From: Eutreptiella sp. 'Long Island Sound 2002'
Taxonomy: Eukaryota; Euglenozoa; Euglenophyceae; Eutreptiales; Eutreptiaceae
Length of the DNA: 64,000 bases
Reading direction: 5' to 3'
Assembly: GCA_964036045.1 (NCBI GenBank)
Contig: OZ038386.1
Span: 17,186,329 to 17,250,328 of the forward strand
The notes under the pieces were generated by a model. It worked only from the letters and a program-made list of their open reading frames with translations. It searched no databases and was not told where the DNA came from. The stretch's first letter is position 1, and each line of letters starts with the position of its first letter. The position numbers and the translations under genes were made by a program. Positions 21,255 to 33,010 of the stretch are shown here, piece by piece.

Positions 21255-22872
21255 TTAGGCCTCCACACCGCTGGGAACGCGGCGCGCGGTCTTCGACACG
21301 AACAAGGGGGCTGCTCGCTTCACCTGCGGCTCCAGAAAGTAGGGCAGAACGTTCTCGGCGTCGACCGCCTGCGCTGCATGCATCACGTCGTCGAGGACCA
21401 AGGGCCCTGCGGGGTCTGCGACGGCGCGCCCGAAGATGGCGCAGTTGCTCTCGCTGCTGTTGTATATTGAAAGGGGGGCGGCCAGGCACTCCCGCAAGTG
21501 GTCCTTGATTTCGGGGGCCTCCTTGAGCGTCCAGATCAGGTTGGTGCTGAACACCCCTTGGGGCCTGAGGCAAGCGACCGCGTTCTCGTAGAACTCCTTC
21601 GCGTGGAACACTGCCGGGATGCCTTCGGGGTCGAAGCAGTCCAGAATCACGACGTCGTAGTAGCTTTGGCGGTCTGGGCGGCGGACGAACTGGGCAGCGT
21701 CGGCCTCGTACACGTGCATGCGGTCATCCTGCACGACGTTGGCGTATTTCATGGCGCCCTCGATGACTGCAGCATCGATCTCCACAATGTCAATGACCAT
21801 CTCCGGGCGGATCGCACGCAAAGTGTTGGGGATGGCCCCAATGCCCAGCCCGAGGACCAGCACCCGCTGATGATTTCCAGTGGCCAACGCCACTGTGACC
21901 TGCAAGAGGGCAATGAAGGGACAGAGCGGGAACGCAACACGGCACAGGCGTCCTCGAAAGGCCTTGGTCCCAAACACTCCAGTCCACAATAACAAACCAA
22001 AGGTGTCCAAGAAGCCGTTCCACGTGCCGAGCCGTCTAGTCGCCGTGTCTCGCCTGTCCTGCGTACTACGAGCAGCTTCCACCACATTCGATTACCGGCG
22101 CCCACCGTTGACTTGCTCGCGGAAAGGTCACCATCGGGCGACCGCGCGCGGGGCATGCGGACCATGATGGGCAAGGGGAGGAGTGCTTCCTCACAAGGCA
22201 AGAAGTGACCTGCGACCGAAAATACTCCAAGCCAAAGTCCAAAGGGTTATTGGGATCGCACTGACCCATCCACAAGTTGCTCTCGCCGCCGTGCGACAAC
22301 ATGACGACGCCTTTGTCGTCCTTCTCATAAATGATGTACTCGTCATCGGAGGCGTAGAGGGTGGTCCACGACTCCGCTGCGGCGGCCTTGCGCCGCGCCG
22401 CTTGTTGGTCTTGATTCATCTTGTAGCCCACCAACAACAGCACCACGGCCCCGACGAAGAACAAGAGGTTGAACGCAGTTTGATACGTGAGCTCCGCAAC
22501 GGGTGGCATCGCGGAAGGTGTATCGATCGATGCCACGTTTGGAACACGACCATCGACAACACCCGTTTGCATTTCCACAAGTGCAGAATGGGCATTGCCA
22601 ACATACATCGTGGTATCTCCTTTGCTGTGCGGGCCAGACTGGAAGTGATGCATTGCCCTCGGCATTTGCAATTGCGGGTGGGTGCGGGCCCATGCCGAGG
22701 ACGTCACATGGGTCCTATTGCGCACGAGCTGCAACGGCATTGCGACGAAAAGGACCACGACGATGCAGCACGCCACCTTCACAATACAGCTTCGTGCCCC
22801 GTGGCGTGCCGCCCCCTCCAGTAGAAGGGTCGCGGGACGGTACGTAGCGGTGTGCAGTCCCTCCATGGACAT
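21255..22872 (-). CDS. Membrane-anchored spermidine synthase-like methyltransferase-fold protein, two exons
   Basis: The gene has exon 1 at 22872-22210 and exon 2 at 21899-21255. Removing the 310-bp intron restores a continuous fold and gives about 435 residues. I chose the ATG at 22872 because it is the first true ATG in frame. Residues ~30-50 and ~130-150 are two hydrophobic helices. The segment ~168-221 (YASDDEYIIYEKD) matches the N-terminal beta region of spermidine synthases. VLVLGLGIG at ~234-242 is the nucleotide/SAM-binding glycine loop, followed by an acidic VEID and an ILDCFDPEG segment like the polyamine synthase active-site strand. The family transfers aminopropyl groups or methylates. 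Many eukaryotic relatives of this kind are uncharacterised, so polyamine synthesis is not claimed. Two membrane segments suggest it sits on an organelle or ER membrane. Confidence 0.75.
21900..22209 (-). other. Intron of the spermidine synthase-like gene
   Basis: The donor is CGCAG/GTCACT, and the acceptor is TTGCAG/GTCACA with a long pyrimidine tract (TTCCCGCTCTGTCCCTTC). It is phase 0 and 310 bp long. The sequence reads open for some distance from both sides, so each exon seems to run on; joining them at these sites restores the expected spacing before the glycine-rich loop. Confidence 0.7.
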
Positions 22873-23049
22873 AAAGCTCAAGAAAAGCGGGATTTCACAA
22901 CAAGGGACAATACCAGAGCCGAAAGGGAAATCGGCGAAGCGCGCGGAGCGTGTCTCTATCACAGCATTCAAAGAAACTCAACTTTTGGGCCTACACACTT
23001 GCCTGGTGTTTATGCAAATAGTTGGTATCCACGTTTGCAGTAAGCTCAG

Positions 23050-26000
23050 TTGAAAGGCGTCACACAACTCTTGCAGTGGACAACATAATGAGCATGAAAC
23101 CCAGGAATAGCAATATTCTGGGCATGGACCGATGCTTGTGTGCTGTCTTGCGCAAATATTGTATGTCGTGTTGGTACAAGATATTCGCTTGAATGCACAA
23201 CCTACGTCCCTTGTGACCACGTATGTCATTTAAATGGGCTGCTCACTTCGTTATTGCTCTAAACCTCACCTTTGTGCCTTTTTGTCCTTCAAATCTGGAA
23301 TTAAAAATATTATAACACCGGACAAAGAAGTGATAGCCTGATCAAAACCAGCTTGTAGCATGGTGATTGGTGGGATCAAACTTCGGAAAGACCCTCTGTT
23401 GTGAACAGATATATTGGAGTCCTTGAGGAGTTTTTGGTTTCTGAATGCTCCCTTTCTTCCCTCATTCTGCTCCCCTGCGTAGCAAGGTGGCAAAAGAGCA
23501 GAGATGGGAAAGAAAGGCAGATGCAATCCAGTTGCAGGAATTAGGGCGATGCAGAGGGGCCCTTCTCTCAAATGCAAGGGCTTGAGGTTGCCATTTTGGC
23601 AATTGCGGATGAACCTCGATGAGCAATCCAACTACAAGAGCTGGGGCCAAGATGGTCTGAGTCGGGGACACTTTCCTTCTTGTTGAGTAACAGTTCAAAG
23701 CTGGGTCACAGCTTTGTTTGTTACGTTGTCACCTTAATTCGCACCCACATCAGCTTACAGGCATAGACAGCGTTGAATACCTTTGTGTCTGTTTGAAGCA
23801 AGGAGTGTGCAGGGTTGCAAGTGGCCTGTAACCTGTGCAGAAATTGCTGGTTGACATGCACCCGGAATTCTGCGGTCCCCCGGCCCATCCACAGTACCAC
23901 TGCACCTCCAAGCATGCACATACCCATGATACATGAGAACGACACATGGAGTTTTCCACACGTTTGGCACACCAGAGGCCCCTGTTGTCCTCTGCCCGGC
24001 ATGATTGGTCATTGTTTGGGGACAGGCACACCATGAGGAGTCAGCTCCAAGCTCGCCCCACCTCTGGAGGTTATCTTTAACATGCAGCGCTCAGCCCCCC
24101 TCCTTCCTGTGCAGCACTCTGCATACTGCGACCACCCCTTGATCACCATGGAAAATGCCAAGAGGCGACAATGAATGATTGCACCGGGCTGCGGCCACGC
24201 ATTCAGCACACCAGAACCAGCAAACAGCCCGAAAGGGAACGGTGTGCAATGAGGACCAGCGATGGCACACAAGCACCAAACACCTTGCAGCTTGCTGCCA
24301 CAGTCTTGCTAGCAAACACACACGCCCGTGCATCAATTGCTGCAACCGAGGAGTGCATTCCCATTACACAACAAAAGTAATAGGGGAATAGAACCTTACT
24401 GGTTACACCAGCCCGGTGACCCCAGCCCCAAGTAATTACGGAATTCGTAGTGTGCAGGGTCTGCGGTGCCTACCTCCGGCCAGAATGCCCCGCCTCCCCT
24501 GGCCTGGCGCACCCTCGGCCCTTCATTCCTTTTCTTGCCTTGTTTGTAGTGAGGAGTTCTGTGGGACGTGGGTGCCTGACAGTAGTAGCGCGCTTCCCAC
24601 GCGTGCCGCACATACCTGCACAGCATGGCGCCACACGGCTCCAAACCCAGAACCCCCGCACAGCTCCGGGGTGCAGCACAGGCACGACCGCACAAGGAGG
24701 CGTGTGCCCCGCCCTCCAGCTGCGTGGCTGCAGGGTGTGTGAGGTGCGCCTTGCCTGGCTTCCCCAAAGCGGCAATCCGTGGGCCCATAAGGCCCTCTTT
24801 GGACCGGGAAGAACAGCCCAAAGCCCAAAAGCCCTTCATTCCTTTTCCAACCTGACGCCCACGCGGCAGACTACATTGGATTTCAGGCAAGCGACCACCG
24901 GTTTCATTCATCCATTCATTTTGTGGTGGCTTCAGCCCCGGCCCCATGCAAAGCCTGTGGATAGGTCAGTGAGGCGATGGTTGAGAAAACAGGTAAAAGA
25001 GCGGAGGACAATTCTTTGTTGCACCAGACTTCTTTGGTCAGGTCTTTTGCGGCTCAGTGGGTCTGCTTATGTGTCCCTTGACACCAACACACTTCCTTGT
25101 TACAGTGTGCCTTATGAGTGATTCCCAGCTGAGTATCTTGTGGGTAAGGGAGGCGTTACCGTTAGGGGACATCTGATGCGCCAAATATCTCAACATCAAA
25201 AAGCCAATCAACGGTGTGGAAAAGGTTCACTGGAGCACCAGCTGGAGCCGTGTAGAGGGTAAAGGTCGTTGATTGATTAGTGGCTGAAGTCAGGTGGTGT
25301 GCCACAGTGCAAAACATACACCAGTGGATTATGCAGGGCTTGGCAGCAGCAGACGCTGGGCATGATTTGTGTATGCCATTTTCGTGCATGGGATTGTTTA
25401 GGTGCCGTGCATGGGGTCATCGTTGACCATTGGTGATGCCAAGCTGCAACTGACTTCCGGAAGGCCCCACCGGAGAAATGGGAGCCACAGGGCGACAAAA
25501 CCTCCAACCGATGTTTCTGGACCCTGGTCACTCGTTTGGTGCTCACTTTGTTGCCAATTCAGCATTATACATCTGAATGAAGAACGCCAAGAAGCAGCCG
25601 GCCGAACAAACTGTGACGGTATACGACTACTACTGCTGACATACTGCTGCAGTGAGGTGGTGGTAAGAATGGCTGATGATGTGGTGAAGCATTGGTCAGG
25701 ATTTGTGAAAGTAATGGAAAACCATGGCACCTCTCCTTTCCGCCAAGTTCCATCCTTTGCAAAAGCTTTCACCGAGCTTAGGGCCTCTGCTGAGGGCCAA
25801 GGAAACAGAGAACGGCAAAATGTTGGTCAAAATGCACTTGAAGCCGGGTACTCTTACGCTCCATAATCCCTGAGGTCAAAAGTGGCTTTTGCTGGCCACC
25901 AACTCCACTGCCACTCTCCCAACCGCAAATTCTTGTTGTTGTTGCGCTTGAGTCCGAATCTATATGCAACCTTGGGAATGATTGGAGGGGGCTCATCAGT

Positions 26001-28700
26001 GCTGTACAGATACATGAGAAAGGCGTTCAAATTGGCAATAATTGCGCCTTTGGGCTGAATGATGAGGTTCATTTGGCTGAAGTAGAACTTCAGCAGCTGG
26101 ATATACATCTACACACAGGAGAGAACTGGGCAGCCATGGGTGTGTGGAATGCAGGGTTGCGGAGCCATGGAGCCGTTGGACGTGGGGACGTGTACCATCC
26201 CCCCCCCATCCCCCGGGGCCATGATTCTTACTGCTGGGTGGAGGTTCCAGTGACAAAAGCGGGGGGGGGATTCTTCTTTCCGGGTGGGGGCCCATTGACA
26301 TGTGCGCGTGCGGGGGGGGGGGGGTGGCAACGACTCGAAATATCATCAATTTTGACAGAAACTTTTGTGTAGGCATTTTCTGGCCTGCGCACCCGCTTAA
26401 AGCAGCGTTTGGGCAAATGCCTTGTCCCTCTTGCATCTTTGTGATGGCAATAGAGCTCACCTAGGCCACTTTTTTTTGTAGTTTTCGACAGTTATGGCTA
26501 TTCACGTGTGTGTACCTGCCATTCTTCTTTCTCAGTGGGGGTCCAATGACAAGGGGGAGGGGGGCATGATTCTTCTCTGGAGGGGGGAGGGGGGGCTTGA
26601 TTTGGATTTGGAGGCCGTTAAGGCTCACAAGCCACCTGGGGGGTGCACGATGGCGTCCCTAGCAACACTGCATCTCGGCCAGCCATGCCATATGAGATGC
26701 ACTCCCAAGGCCCTCGACAGCCCCTGGGCGGGGCTGGGGTGCTATACCAGCCTTTTCGCTGTGGTCCTGAGAAAATGGGGCATCCTGTATACATGACACC
26801 TCCTCCCATCCCCCCTGCCTGCAGTGCACATCCATCCCTGTGCGCAGTGCGGAGGGCGAGCAGTGGGCACCACCACCCTGTGGAGTGCACATGGCTGGCA
26901 AGGGGCAACACCGGCCCTGTGCGGCATGCACAGGGCCTACAACGGGCGGGGGTAAGGGCAGGGGCAGGAGCAGGAGCCGGGGCAGGGGCAGGGGCAAGGG
27001 CAAGGGGAGGGGCAAACATGCACAGGGGCCTTTAGTGGGCACAGCCCCCCAAGTGCGGCACGTGCAGGGCCTGCAGTGGGTACAAGTGGTCCCATGCGGA
27101 GTGCACAATGGTGCCCCTCGGTTGTGGGGCCGGCGCTCGCTGAGGGTAGGGCCGAGGGAAGTGCAGGGCAGGTCATGGTGGTGCCATGAAATGTGGAGCG
27201 GGGCAGAGAGAGGGGCAGGGGGGTGTGGGCAAGCAGCCACCGAGACGCCCCAGTCGCAGGGCGCTTGCTTGGAGCAGGGCGGAGGGGGGGGGGGGGGCGC
27301 GGCGGCCCAGGGGCAATTTCCTGGGTCTTCACACCTACTCAAAGGGTGCACTAGCCTGTTTGCTGTGTAGTGAAGCAGCTGTTCTCACTGGAACGTCGAA
27401 GTATGTGCATCATCTTGGGCAGGGCATCGCCATGCTCCCCAGCCAATGCAGTGTATGCCATGAGATATGGCAGTGAGGCTTTCTATACGGAGGCAGGATA
27501 GTTTTTGGGGGGCGTTGGCATCTTTTCTGGGATCTTGTTGGGGGGCCTTGGCTGGTTGGCTAGGGTGCAATTTTGGACCCCAACATCCGTAGTGCAATGT
27601 GGTGAGCAGCTGGCCGCTGTGATGGGACTGGAGGGAATTGGGGGGGGGGGGGTCTGGGTGCCCCAATGTATATGATATATGACCCAAAATGTTACCCACA
27701 ATGATGATCAGTCAGTCACGAGATTATTTTTCCGAACATCGTCATCAGGGGCCGGGACGGGAGCACAATCTTCGCAATCTTTACTAGTCCTCAGACTGCC
27801 CATTTATGAGGGCTCTGTGAGAGAAGCCCTTTTTTCAGAAGCCTCCACCCCACCCACAACCCGGCATCTGGGGGGCTTGAACGACCCAACCCCGCACCCC
27901 GCGCAAAAGACAACCCCTGTGCACCACTGATATGAAACACTTGGGGGTCCGCAACCCCATGGCCCTGTGTTACATTTCCCACATAAGATGTGGTTGTGAG
28001 CACCCTCCAAACTTCACGGTCTTGGGGAAAACTTCGTAAAAAGCGTGCGGGCGCCGGCATGGGGGAGACGCCAAGGGGCAGAAGCAGCACCTGCGAGCAG
28101 AGGCACACACACACCCAAAATACTTGTGGACGAGCAGTGCAGCGGGTTTCCTCCTGAAAATCCCAGCCGATGCACACGTCCGAAAGGACCAGCCGGCACA
28201 CCTGCTCAGCCGGCAAACGCCCCACGTAAACCTGTTTCCGCATGTAAACCTGTTTCCGCATGCTCCAGTAAACACCAAGAACGACACTGGGACCAGACTA
28301 GACGTGAAGCCTTTGAGTGAGTTCACAGGGGCCAATAGTAGGGCATATGCAGATTTCGCGTTGGAATTTTTGTGGCTGAACCAAAACATGGGCCCCAAAC
28401 AAGGCCGCCCCACCTTGACTTGACCCCCCGTGGTGCTCCTCAACACCCGCTTTGACCCGCTGCAGTACTGCTCAGTACCTGCGCCGACCCTCTGCAGCTA
28501 CGCTTAGCACTCGCCTCGATCCCCTGCAGTACTCCCGCCGTGACCCCAGCACTGCCTAAGTTCTGCCTTGGTCTTCAGAGTGCCGGGATGGGTCTGCCAG
28601 AAATGATGGACCACTTGGGACAGAGAGTTTCACAGGAACCAACAAATTGGGGCCCATTCCCCTCCCTGATTTCTCCGCATTCACCCGTTGTTTTCCTCAT
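23050..28700 (-). other. Region with weak minus-strand exon candidates, otherwise non-coding
   Basis: Several minus-strand stretches read like protein for 40-90 residues (for example near 23,270-23,560, 23,730-23,960, 24,010-24,190, 25,860-26,100 and 28,300-28,430), but I could not fix both splice sites of any of them. They may be 3' exons of the gene suggested by better exons further right. Poly-G runs are frequent. No family is recognised. Confidence 0.25.
26945..27020. repeat. GGGGCA-type hexamer repeat
   Basis: The plus strand reads as tandem GGGGCA and GGGCAG-like hexamers with few interruptions. This is a simple repeat of the GC-rich type common in this window. Confidence 0.7.
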
Positions 28701-28744
28701 AGTTGGCCCTTGTGCTGCTCAGTGTCTGGGTCCGGTCCTCATAC

Positions 28745-28987
28745 CTCATACTGATCCCGCTCCGTCCGGTCCACAGTGTCTCCGTACAGCTTCCGCAGCC
28801 CCACCTTCAGCACCTTCACGTCCCCAGGCTCCACTGCCGGCGGGTCCACCCTCCGAAGGTTGAAGGGCTCCAGCACCCTCAGGATCTCCTTCTCAAACTC
28901 GGCCAGCAGCAGCACGTACCGCCGCGTCGTGTCACTGGGGCGCCCTATCCGCTTTCGGTGCTGCTCAACGCTGGAGGACATGCCCAT
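28745..28987 (-). CDS. Internal exon of an unidentified multi-exon gene (81 codons)
   Basis: The exon is bounded by an acceptor TTGACAG/ATGGGC and a donor TATGAG/GTATGAG, both phase 0. The 81 encoded residues have ordinary composition (IGRPSDTTRRYVLLLAEFEKEI and then a KVLKVGLRKLYGD segment). This is one of the best coding stretches in the 23-40 kb region, lying on the same strand as the exons at 30.9, 31.1, 31.8, 32.7, 34.1, 35.9, 36.2 and 40.0 kb. I do not recognise the protein. Confidence 0.5.
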
Positions 28988-28999
28988 CTGTCAACGGAA

Positions 29000-30870
29000 A
29001 TGGCCGTCGCAACGATCAACCCGAAACGGGCATGAGGCATCTGATTCTAAGGTCCGCTAGGTCCCTTCCTGCCCCGAATGATCCATCCTTCCTCCCCTTC
29101 TGCATGCACCAAAGGGTGACGGATTGCAGATACTGACCCCCAACCCCAAACTTTATGGCACCCGCACGAGAAAAAACAAGAGTACATGTTACCGTCAGAA
29201 CATTCTCTTCGACTGCAGGCACTTTGAGCAAAATGGACACAACCAGTGGGTTCTTCTTTCCCTGAAAGGCTCAAAAATGATGCTATTGTTGCTCAACTCA
29301 ACGGTGGTGACAGTGGGGGGTCGTCTCCAGGGGGGGCACCAGAAGAACACTTGCATGTGCTTGGCCTGGAGCCTACCGGTGTCCAGTGTGCCGTATTTTT
29401 TGCGTGACCTGCTTTAAATAAAAAAGTGGGGGGGGCTCGTGGGTGAGAATGGAATGCCTGTACCACGCCCACAATCGCAGCCCTCTGCCACGCTGGCATC
29501 TACTCCCTTGCAAGCACTCTAAACCCACAAAGGCGCAGTGTACCATCCCAACAAACACAGATGTGTACCCAAAATGTTCCAGTGCTGCATACACAAGCTG
29601 AAGCAAGTGGCGTTACAGTTGGCGAAAAACTCTCCCCCGTGCACCTGGGTGTGGCTCAGGGATGTGCTGATCTACGGGGGGGGGGGGGGGGAAGAGGCAG
29701 GGGTGAATTTTGAGACCCCACCCAGAATTTGGGAAAACCCAGGGACCCAGAATTGTCCCACCCCCACTGGGGGGGGGGGGGGTTGGACAGCCAACCACCC
29801 ACTCACCCAGCCAGCCACCAAAGCAGTACATAAGACACGAGCATTGGACCAGATTTCAGAAATTTCAGAAATAATAATAATACACCACTGCACACCTTGC
29901 AAAAAAAGCGAAGCTGCAAAATGTTGTGTGCACCAGGAGTTGAATCAAGGTACACGAACTCACAGCACCACTATTTTACCGCTATATTACAGCCCACAAG
30001 ATGTGTACCCCTGATGTTATGCACCTGCGCAAGGGGAGCAAGACAAACTGTCACCCAGGGACCCAGAATTGTCCCACCCCCACGGGAGGGGGGGGGGTTG
30101 TTTAGACACCCACCCACCCACCCACCCACCCAAAATTTCCAAGACACCCACCCCCCCAGCCCCCCCCCCATTCCCGTAGGCCGCCCACGAAGCACATCCC
30201 TGGTGTGGCTTGTTGAACCCCTGGTCGCCAGTGGGCTGGCTTCTCTGCTGGGGCAAAGGCTTCGAATTCCGTGGTTCCCAGATCATGAAGTTTGGAGTGC
30301 GCTCTCCCAACACCGCTCCCACCACCGATGTGGCATGTTGTGGCACATGAGGGGATTCTGGGCGAGGTGTTCCACGTCGGTGGTGTGCTGCTGTTCCAGG
30401 CATTTTGCCAGTGGTGTTGCTATTGGAGCACGCACCCAGTGCCACAGGTCAGGCGGTTCCTGATGGCTCTGTGCTCGGACTGAGGGGTGGTGCACCGTGG
30501 GGCCCAAGTAAGCTGTGGGAGGTGCGGGGCGGCAACGGTTGTCTGATTTCTTGGCTGAGCATCAATGGGTCGGACAAGGAATCAGGCAACAGCAGCAGCG
30601 GGCTGCTACTTGTACCTGCCCTACCCATCTCCCTGGCCGTGGTCGCACCTTGAGCCGCCAGGCGGCGTGGTGGTGGTCTGGTCCTCCGGTGGCTACCAAG
30701 GTCCTGGGTCCAGCGGACGGTGGTGCCGGGTGCAGGGTGAGGCCCGAGAGTTCGGACCTCCCTGCACCTGTGCTTCAAGGGGGGGCTCTTCGCCATTTGA
30801 ATGTGAAGTGGGGGCGGTGGGCGACGAAGTGCATTTCTGTTTGGTCAACAGCGGAACGCCCGTCCACTGC
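29000..30870. other. Mostly intron-like DNA with paired poly-G segments
   Basis: A segment containing GGGACCCAGAATTGTCCCACC followed by a G-run and a run of CCAC repeats occurs at about 29,738-29,815 and again at about 30,055-30,140. A (CCCA)n stretch follows the second copy. Minus-strand frames here are only weakly protein-like. Confidence 0.35.
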
Positions 30871-30874
30871 TCAC

Positions 30875-30916
30875 CTTTGCAGCCTTTGGCCCATGTGGCG
30901 TCCACTCCAGGGACGC
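30875..30916 (-). CDS. 42-bp micro-exon of the unidentified multi-exon gene
   Basis: It lies between an acceptor CTTTTCTAAG/GCGTCC with a strong pyrimidine tract and a donor CAAAG/GTGAGC. Joined to the preceding exon (31150-31085) the frame continues ...ALERKI-C-VPGVDATWAKGCK, which fits in phase. It depends on the repeat-derived intron at 30917-31084 being spliced out. Confidence 0.45.
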
Positions 30917-31084
30917 CTTAGAAAAGGAGGAGGGGGGGGCGAGGGGGAGGGGGGTCTGAGACCCAAGGGTTTGTACCGAGAATCGTCTGAAAATTTTTGG
31001 TTTTATAAAATTTGATTTGCCCCTCCGGAATTTTTTTTGGTAGGGCCAGGGGGGGCTGAGGGGCGGGGGGACCCTCCTTCTTAC
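30917..31084 (-). other. Intron composed of a dispersed repeat (introner-like)
   Basis: The 168-bp intron has donor ATTT/GTAAGAAGG and acceptor TTTTCTAAG/GCG. Nearly all of it is the repeat whose relatives are at 35,643-35,765 (opposite orientation) and, more diverged, 32,436-32,610. Shared landmarks are CCCTGGCCC, a T/A-rich centre with CAAATCAAATT, and CTTGGGTCTCAG next to C-runs. Introns that are themselves copies of a repeat are called introners and are known from prasinophytes such as Micromonas. Confidence 0.45.
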
Positions 31085-31150
31085 AAATTTTCCGTTCTAG
31101 TGCGTCCTTGGTCCACTCCTCTGCCAGCTTCACACACTCATTCCCAGAGA
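31085..31150 (-). CDS. 66-bp exon of the unidentified multi-exon gene
   Basis: The acceptor is CTGTCTGGCAG/TCTCTG and the donor ATTT/GTAAGAAGG (a strong match to the consensus). It encodes SGNECVKLAEEWTKDALERKI, a likely amphipathic helix. Phases fit the micro-exon that follows. Confidence 0.5.
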
Positions 31151-31819
31151 CTGCCAGACAGCGAAGTTTGAAGGGTATTCTCCACACTGTTCACCACAGG
31201 AGGAAGCGGGAGCAGGGCACCAGAGGTGGTCCATCCCAGGGGCCTTTGGGGGATAGACCTCAGAGGCACAAAAGGAAAGGAAAGCTGATCTGCATACTCA
31301 AAGGCAGAAAGCAAACAAAGAGGGTGCGGCTGAGGCACGTATGGGGATGCGAGTGGGGGACTCATTGATCCATTGGTACTCCAGAGGACACCTTCCAGTA
31401 CGCGTGCTGGGGCAGGGTGTCCCATGGAAGCCGATTGGTCACTGCGGAGCACAACCAGTGTGCAGTGCTCAGTCTCCTGTGTGACCATGCTCTGTTCATC
31501 CGTGTGTGGGGGGTGGGGGGGGGGGGACGGGGGGTTGTGTAGGGTGGGGACTGGAGCGTTTGCCCCACTGCCCCCGATGGCCGTTATTTCCTTCGGCCTC
31601 TTTCCAAGTGGGGCTAGAAACCTTCCCCCTTTGTGTGAGCCAAGCAGCGCCACTGATGTCTGCGCAGTCTCTGGGAGTCCGTACCGCTCGCCCCGCGGCA
31701 TCGCGTTCCGGCTGGTCCCCGCCCCTTAACCTGGGGGAGATCTGTGCTCCGGTGCACGCTCTGGAAGGGCAGGGGGCAGTGAATTTGGGATTGCTGCTTT
31801 GCGGATGAATGGGACAAAC

Positions 31820-31893
31820 CTGAATGACGCAGGTGACTCCCGCTCGGTCCAAGCCATCAATCGGGTCGTGGGCGAGCAGGATCAGGTTCGAGC
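31820..31893 (-). CDS. 74-bp exon candidate of the unidentified multi-exon gene
   Basis: The acceptor is CATTCACAG/GCTCGA and the donor ATTCAG/GTTTGTCC. It encodes SNLILLAHDPIDGLDRAGVT and a CVIQ end in one open phase. It ends in phase 0 while the exon at 31150 begins in another phase, so at least one further small exon or a different site must lie between. Confidence 0.4.
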
Positions 31894-32435
31894 CTGTGAA
31901 TGAGCGGCATTGGGAGGGCATGGGAACATTTGTGATCTTGAGAGGCTCAGACCAGGCTGCAGCTTAGTGACCCGGGTGTGTGTGTGGTGTGCCATAAAGG
32001 CTGAGTGAGTATGCCCATTGGTACTTCCGGGTGTACAGGTCCACTTGCAGCAGTCCCTGCATCACAGCCTCTGTTTCGGCTGCACGTCCCATCTCTTGCT
32101 ATCCACCAGGGCCCAGGCCAGATAGCACCCGCACCCAGTCATGTTTCCAGAATTGGGGGGGGGGGTTGGCATGAGGCCTGGGTGGATAGCCGTCTGATGC
32201 TGGCGGCGCCTATTGGCCTCTCGCCACTTTCCCTTGTCCTTTCCTTGAACCCCTCCTCTCTGTTGCCAGCGGAGCCCACTAGCCTCTCACCGCCTAGTGC
32301 CCTTGGTGCACCAGTGCTCCCTATCCTTACCTCCCTACTTCCTTTCCCTTGGTACATTGTGGCAACGGAGCCCCCGGGCGGTCCCTGTTTCACTGCGAGG
32401 AGGGCAACGGCCCTCGCCATTGGCCAGGTGCCAAA

Positions 32436-32610
32436 AGGGGGGGCGGGGGTTGAGACGCAAGGTTTTGCGCATCAAAGATACCGACAAGTTTTTTTCTGGT
32501 GTCAAATCTTATTTTTTCCTTTGAGGAGTTTCCGTTGGGCCCCAAGCCCCATGGGTATTCCCCTGGAGCCTCCTCCAAAAATTTTTATGTCAACCAAGCT
32601 GGCCCGCCCC
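32436..32610 (+). repeat. Diverged relative of the intron repeat
   Basis: It shows GGGGTTGAGACGCAAGG, a TCAAATCTTATTTTTT centre and CCCCAAGCCCC landmarks, flanked by a G-run on one side and a C-run on the other, resembling the repeat inside the intron at 30917-31084. Similarity is weak, so membership of the family is tentative. Confidence 0.3.
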
Positions 32611-32722
32611 CCCCCCCCCAAACTGTAAACACAACACAGCAAAAATGACGCCTCAGCATCCATTGACTCTGAATGCCCTCCTGAGTCGCCAGTAAATGCC
32701 TCGTTGCCCCACCCCACACAAC

Positions 32723-33010
32723 CTTTCACGAATCGACTCACTGCAGCCTCCTTCCGCACATCGTCCATAAGATTGTGATTGGCGACACAAGGCAGACCAA
32801 TCAGTCTGAACAAGTGGTGCACGATCCTGACCATGTGGGGCTGGACCAAGTATATCACCACCTTAAAGCGAGGCACCTGCGTGACAATGGCGATGCTGGA
32901 CTGCGAGGTGGCCCCCACCGATGGTGAATAATGAATTACGAAATTCGGCGGATCAAAATAATGGGCCCCCAAGGGCATGCGGGCCACAATGGGGTCAAGT
33001 TTGCCATCAT
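32723..33010 (-). CDS. Exon candidate with VPS13-like flavour, function uncertain
   Basis: About 90 residues read well and end at the donor GTGAAAG/GTTGTG. The 5' acceptor is not clear, so the left boundary in transcript order is approximate. The segment FKVVIYLVQPHMVRIVHHLF has the alternating beta pattern seen in bridge-like lipid transfer proteins such as VPS13, which move lipids between membranes. This is only a resemblance: no diagnostic chorein motif is seen anywhere in the window. It is consistent with a large multi-exon gene on this strand. Confidence 0.35.

Noticed and set aside
31860-31900. Pol III B-box-like GGTTCGAGCC
   Set aside because: It lies across the start of a plausible exon and has no A box or stems.
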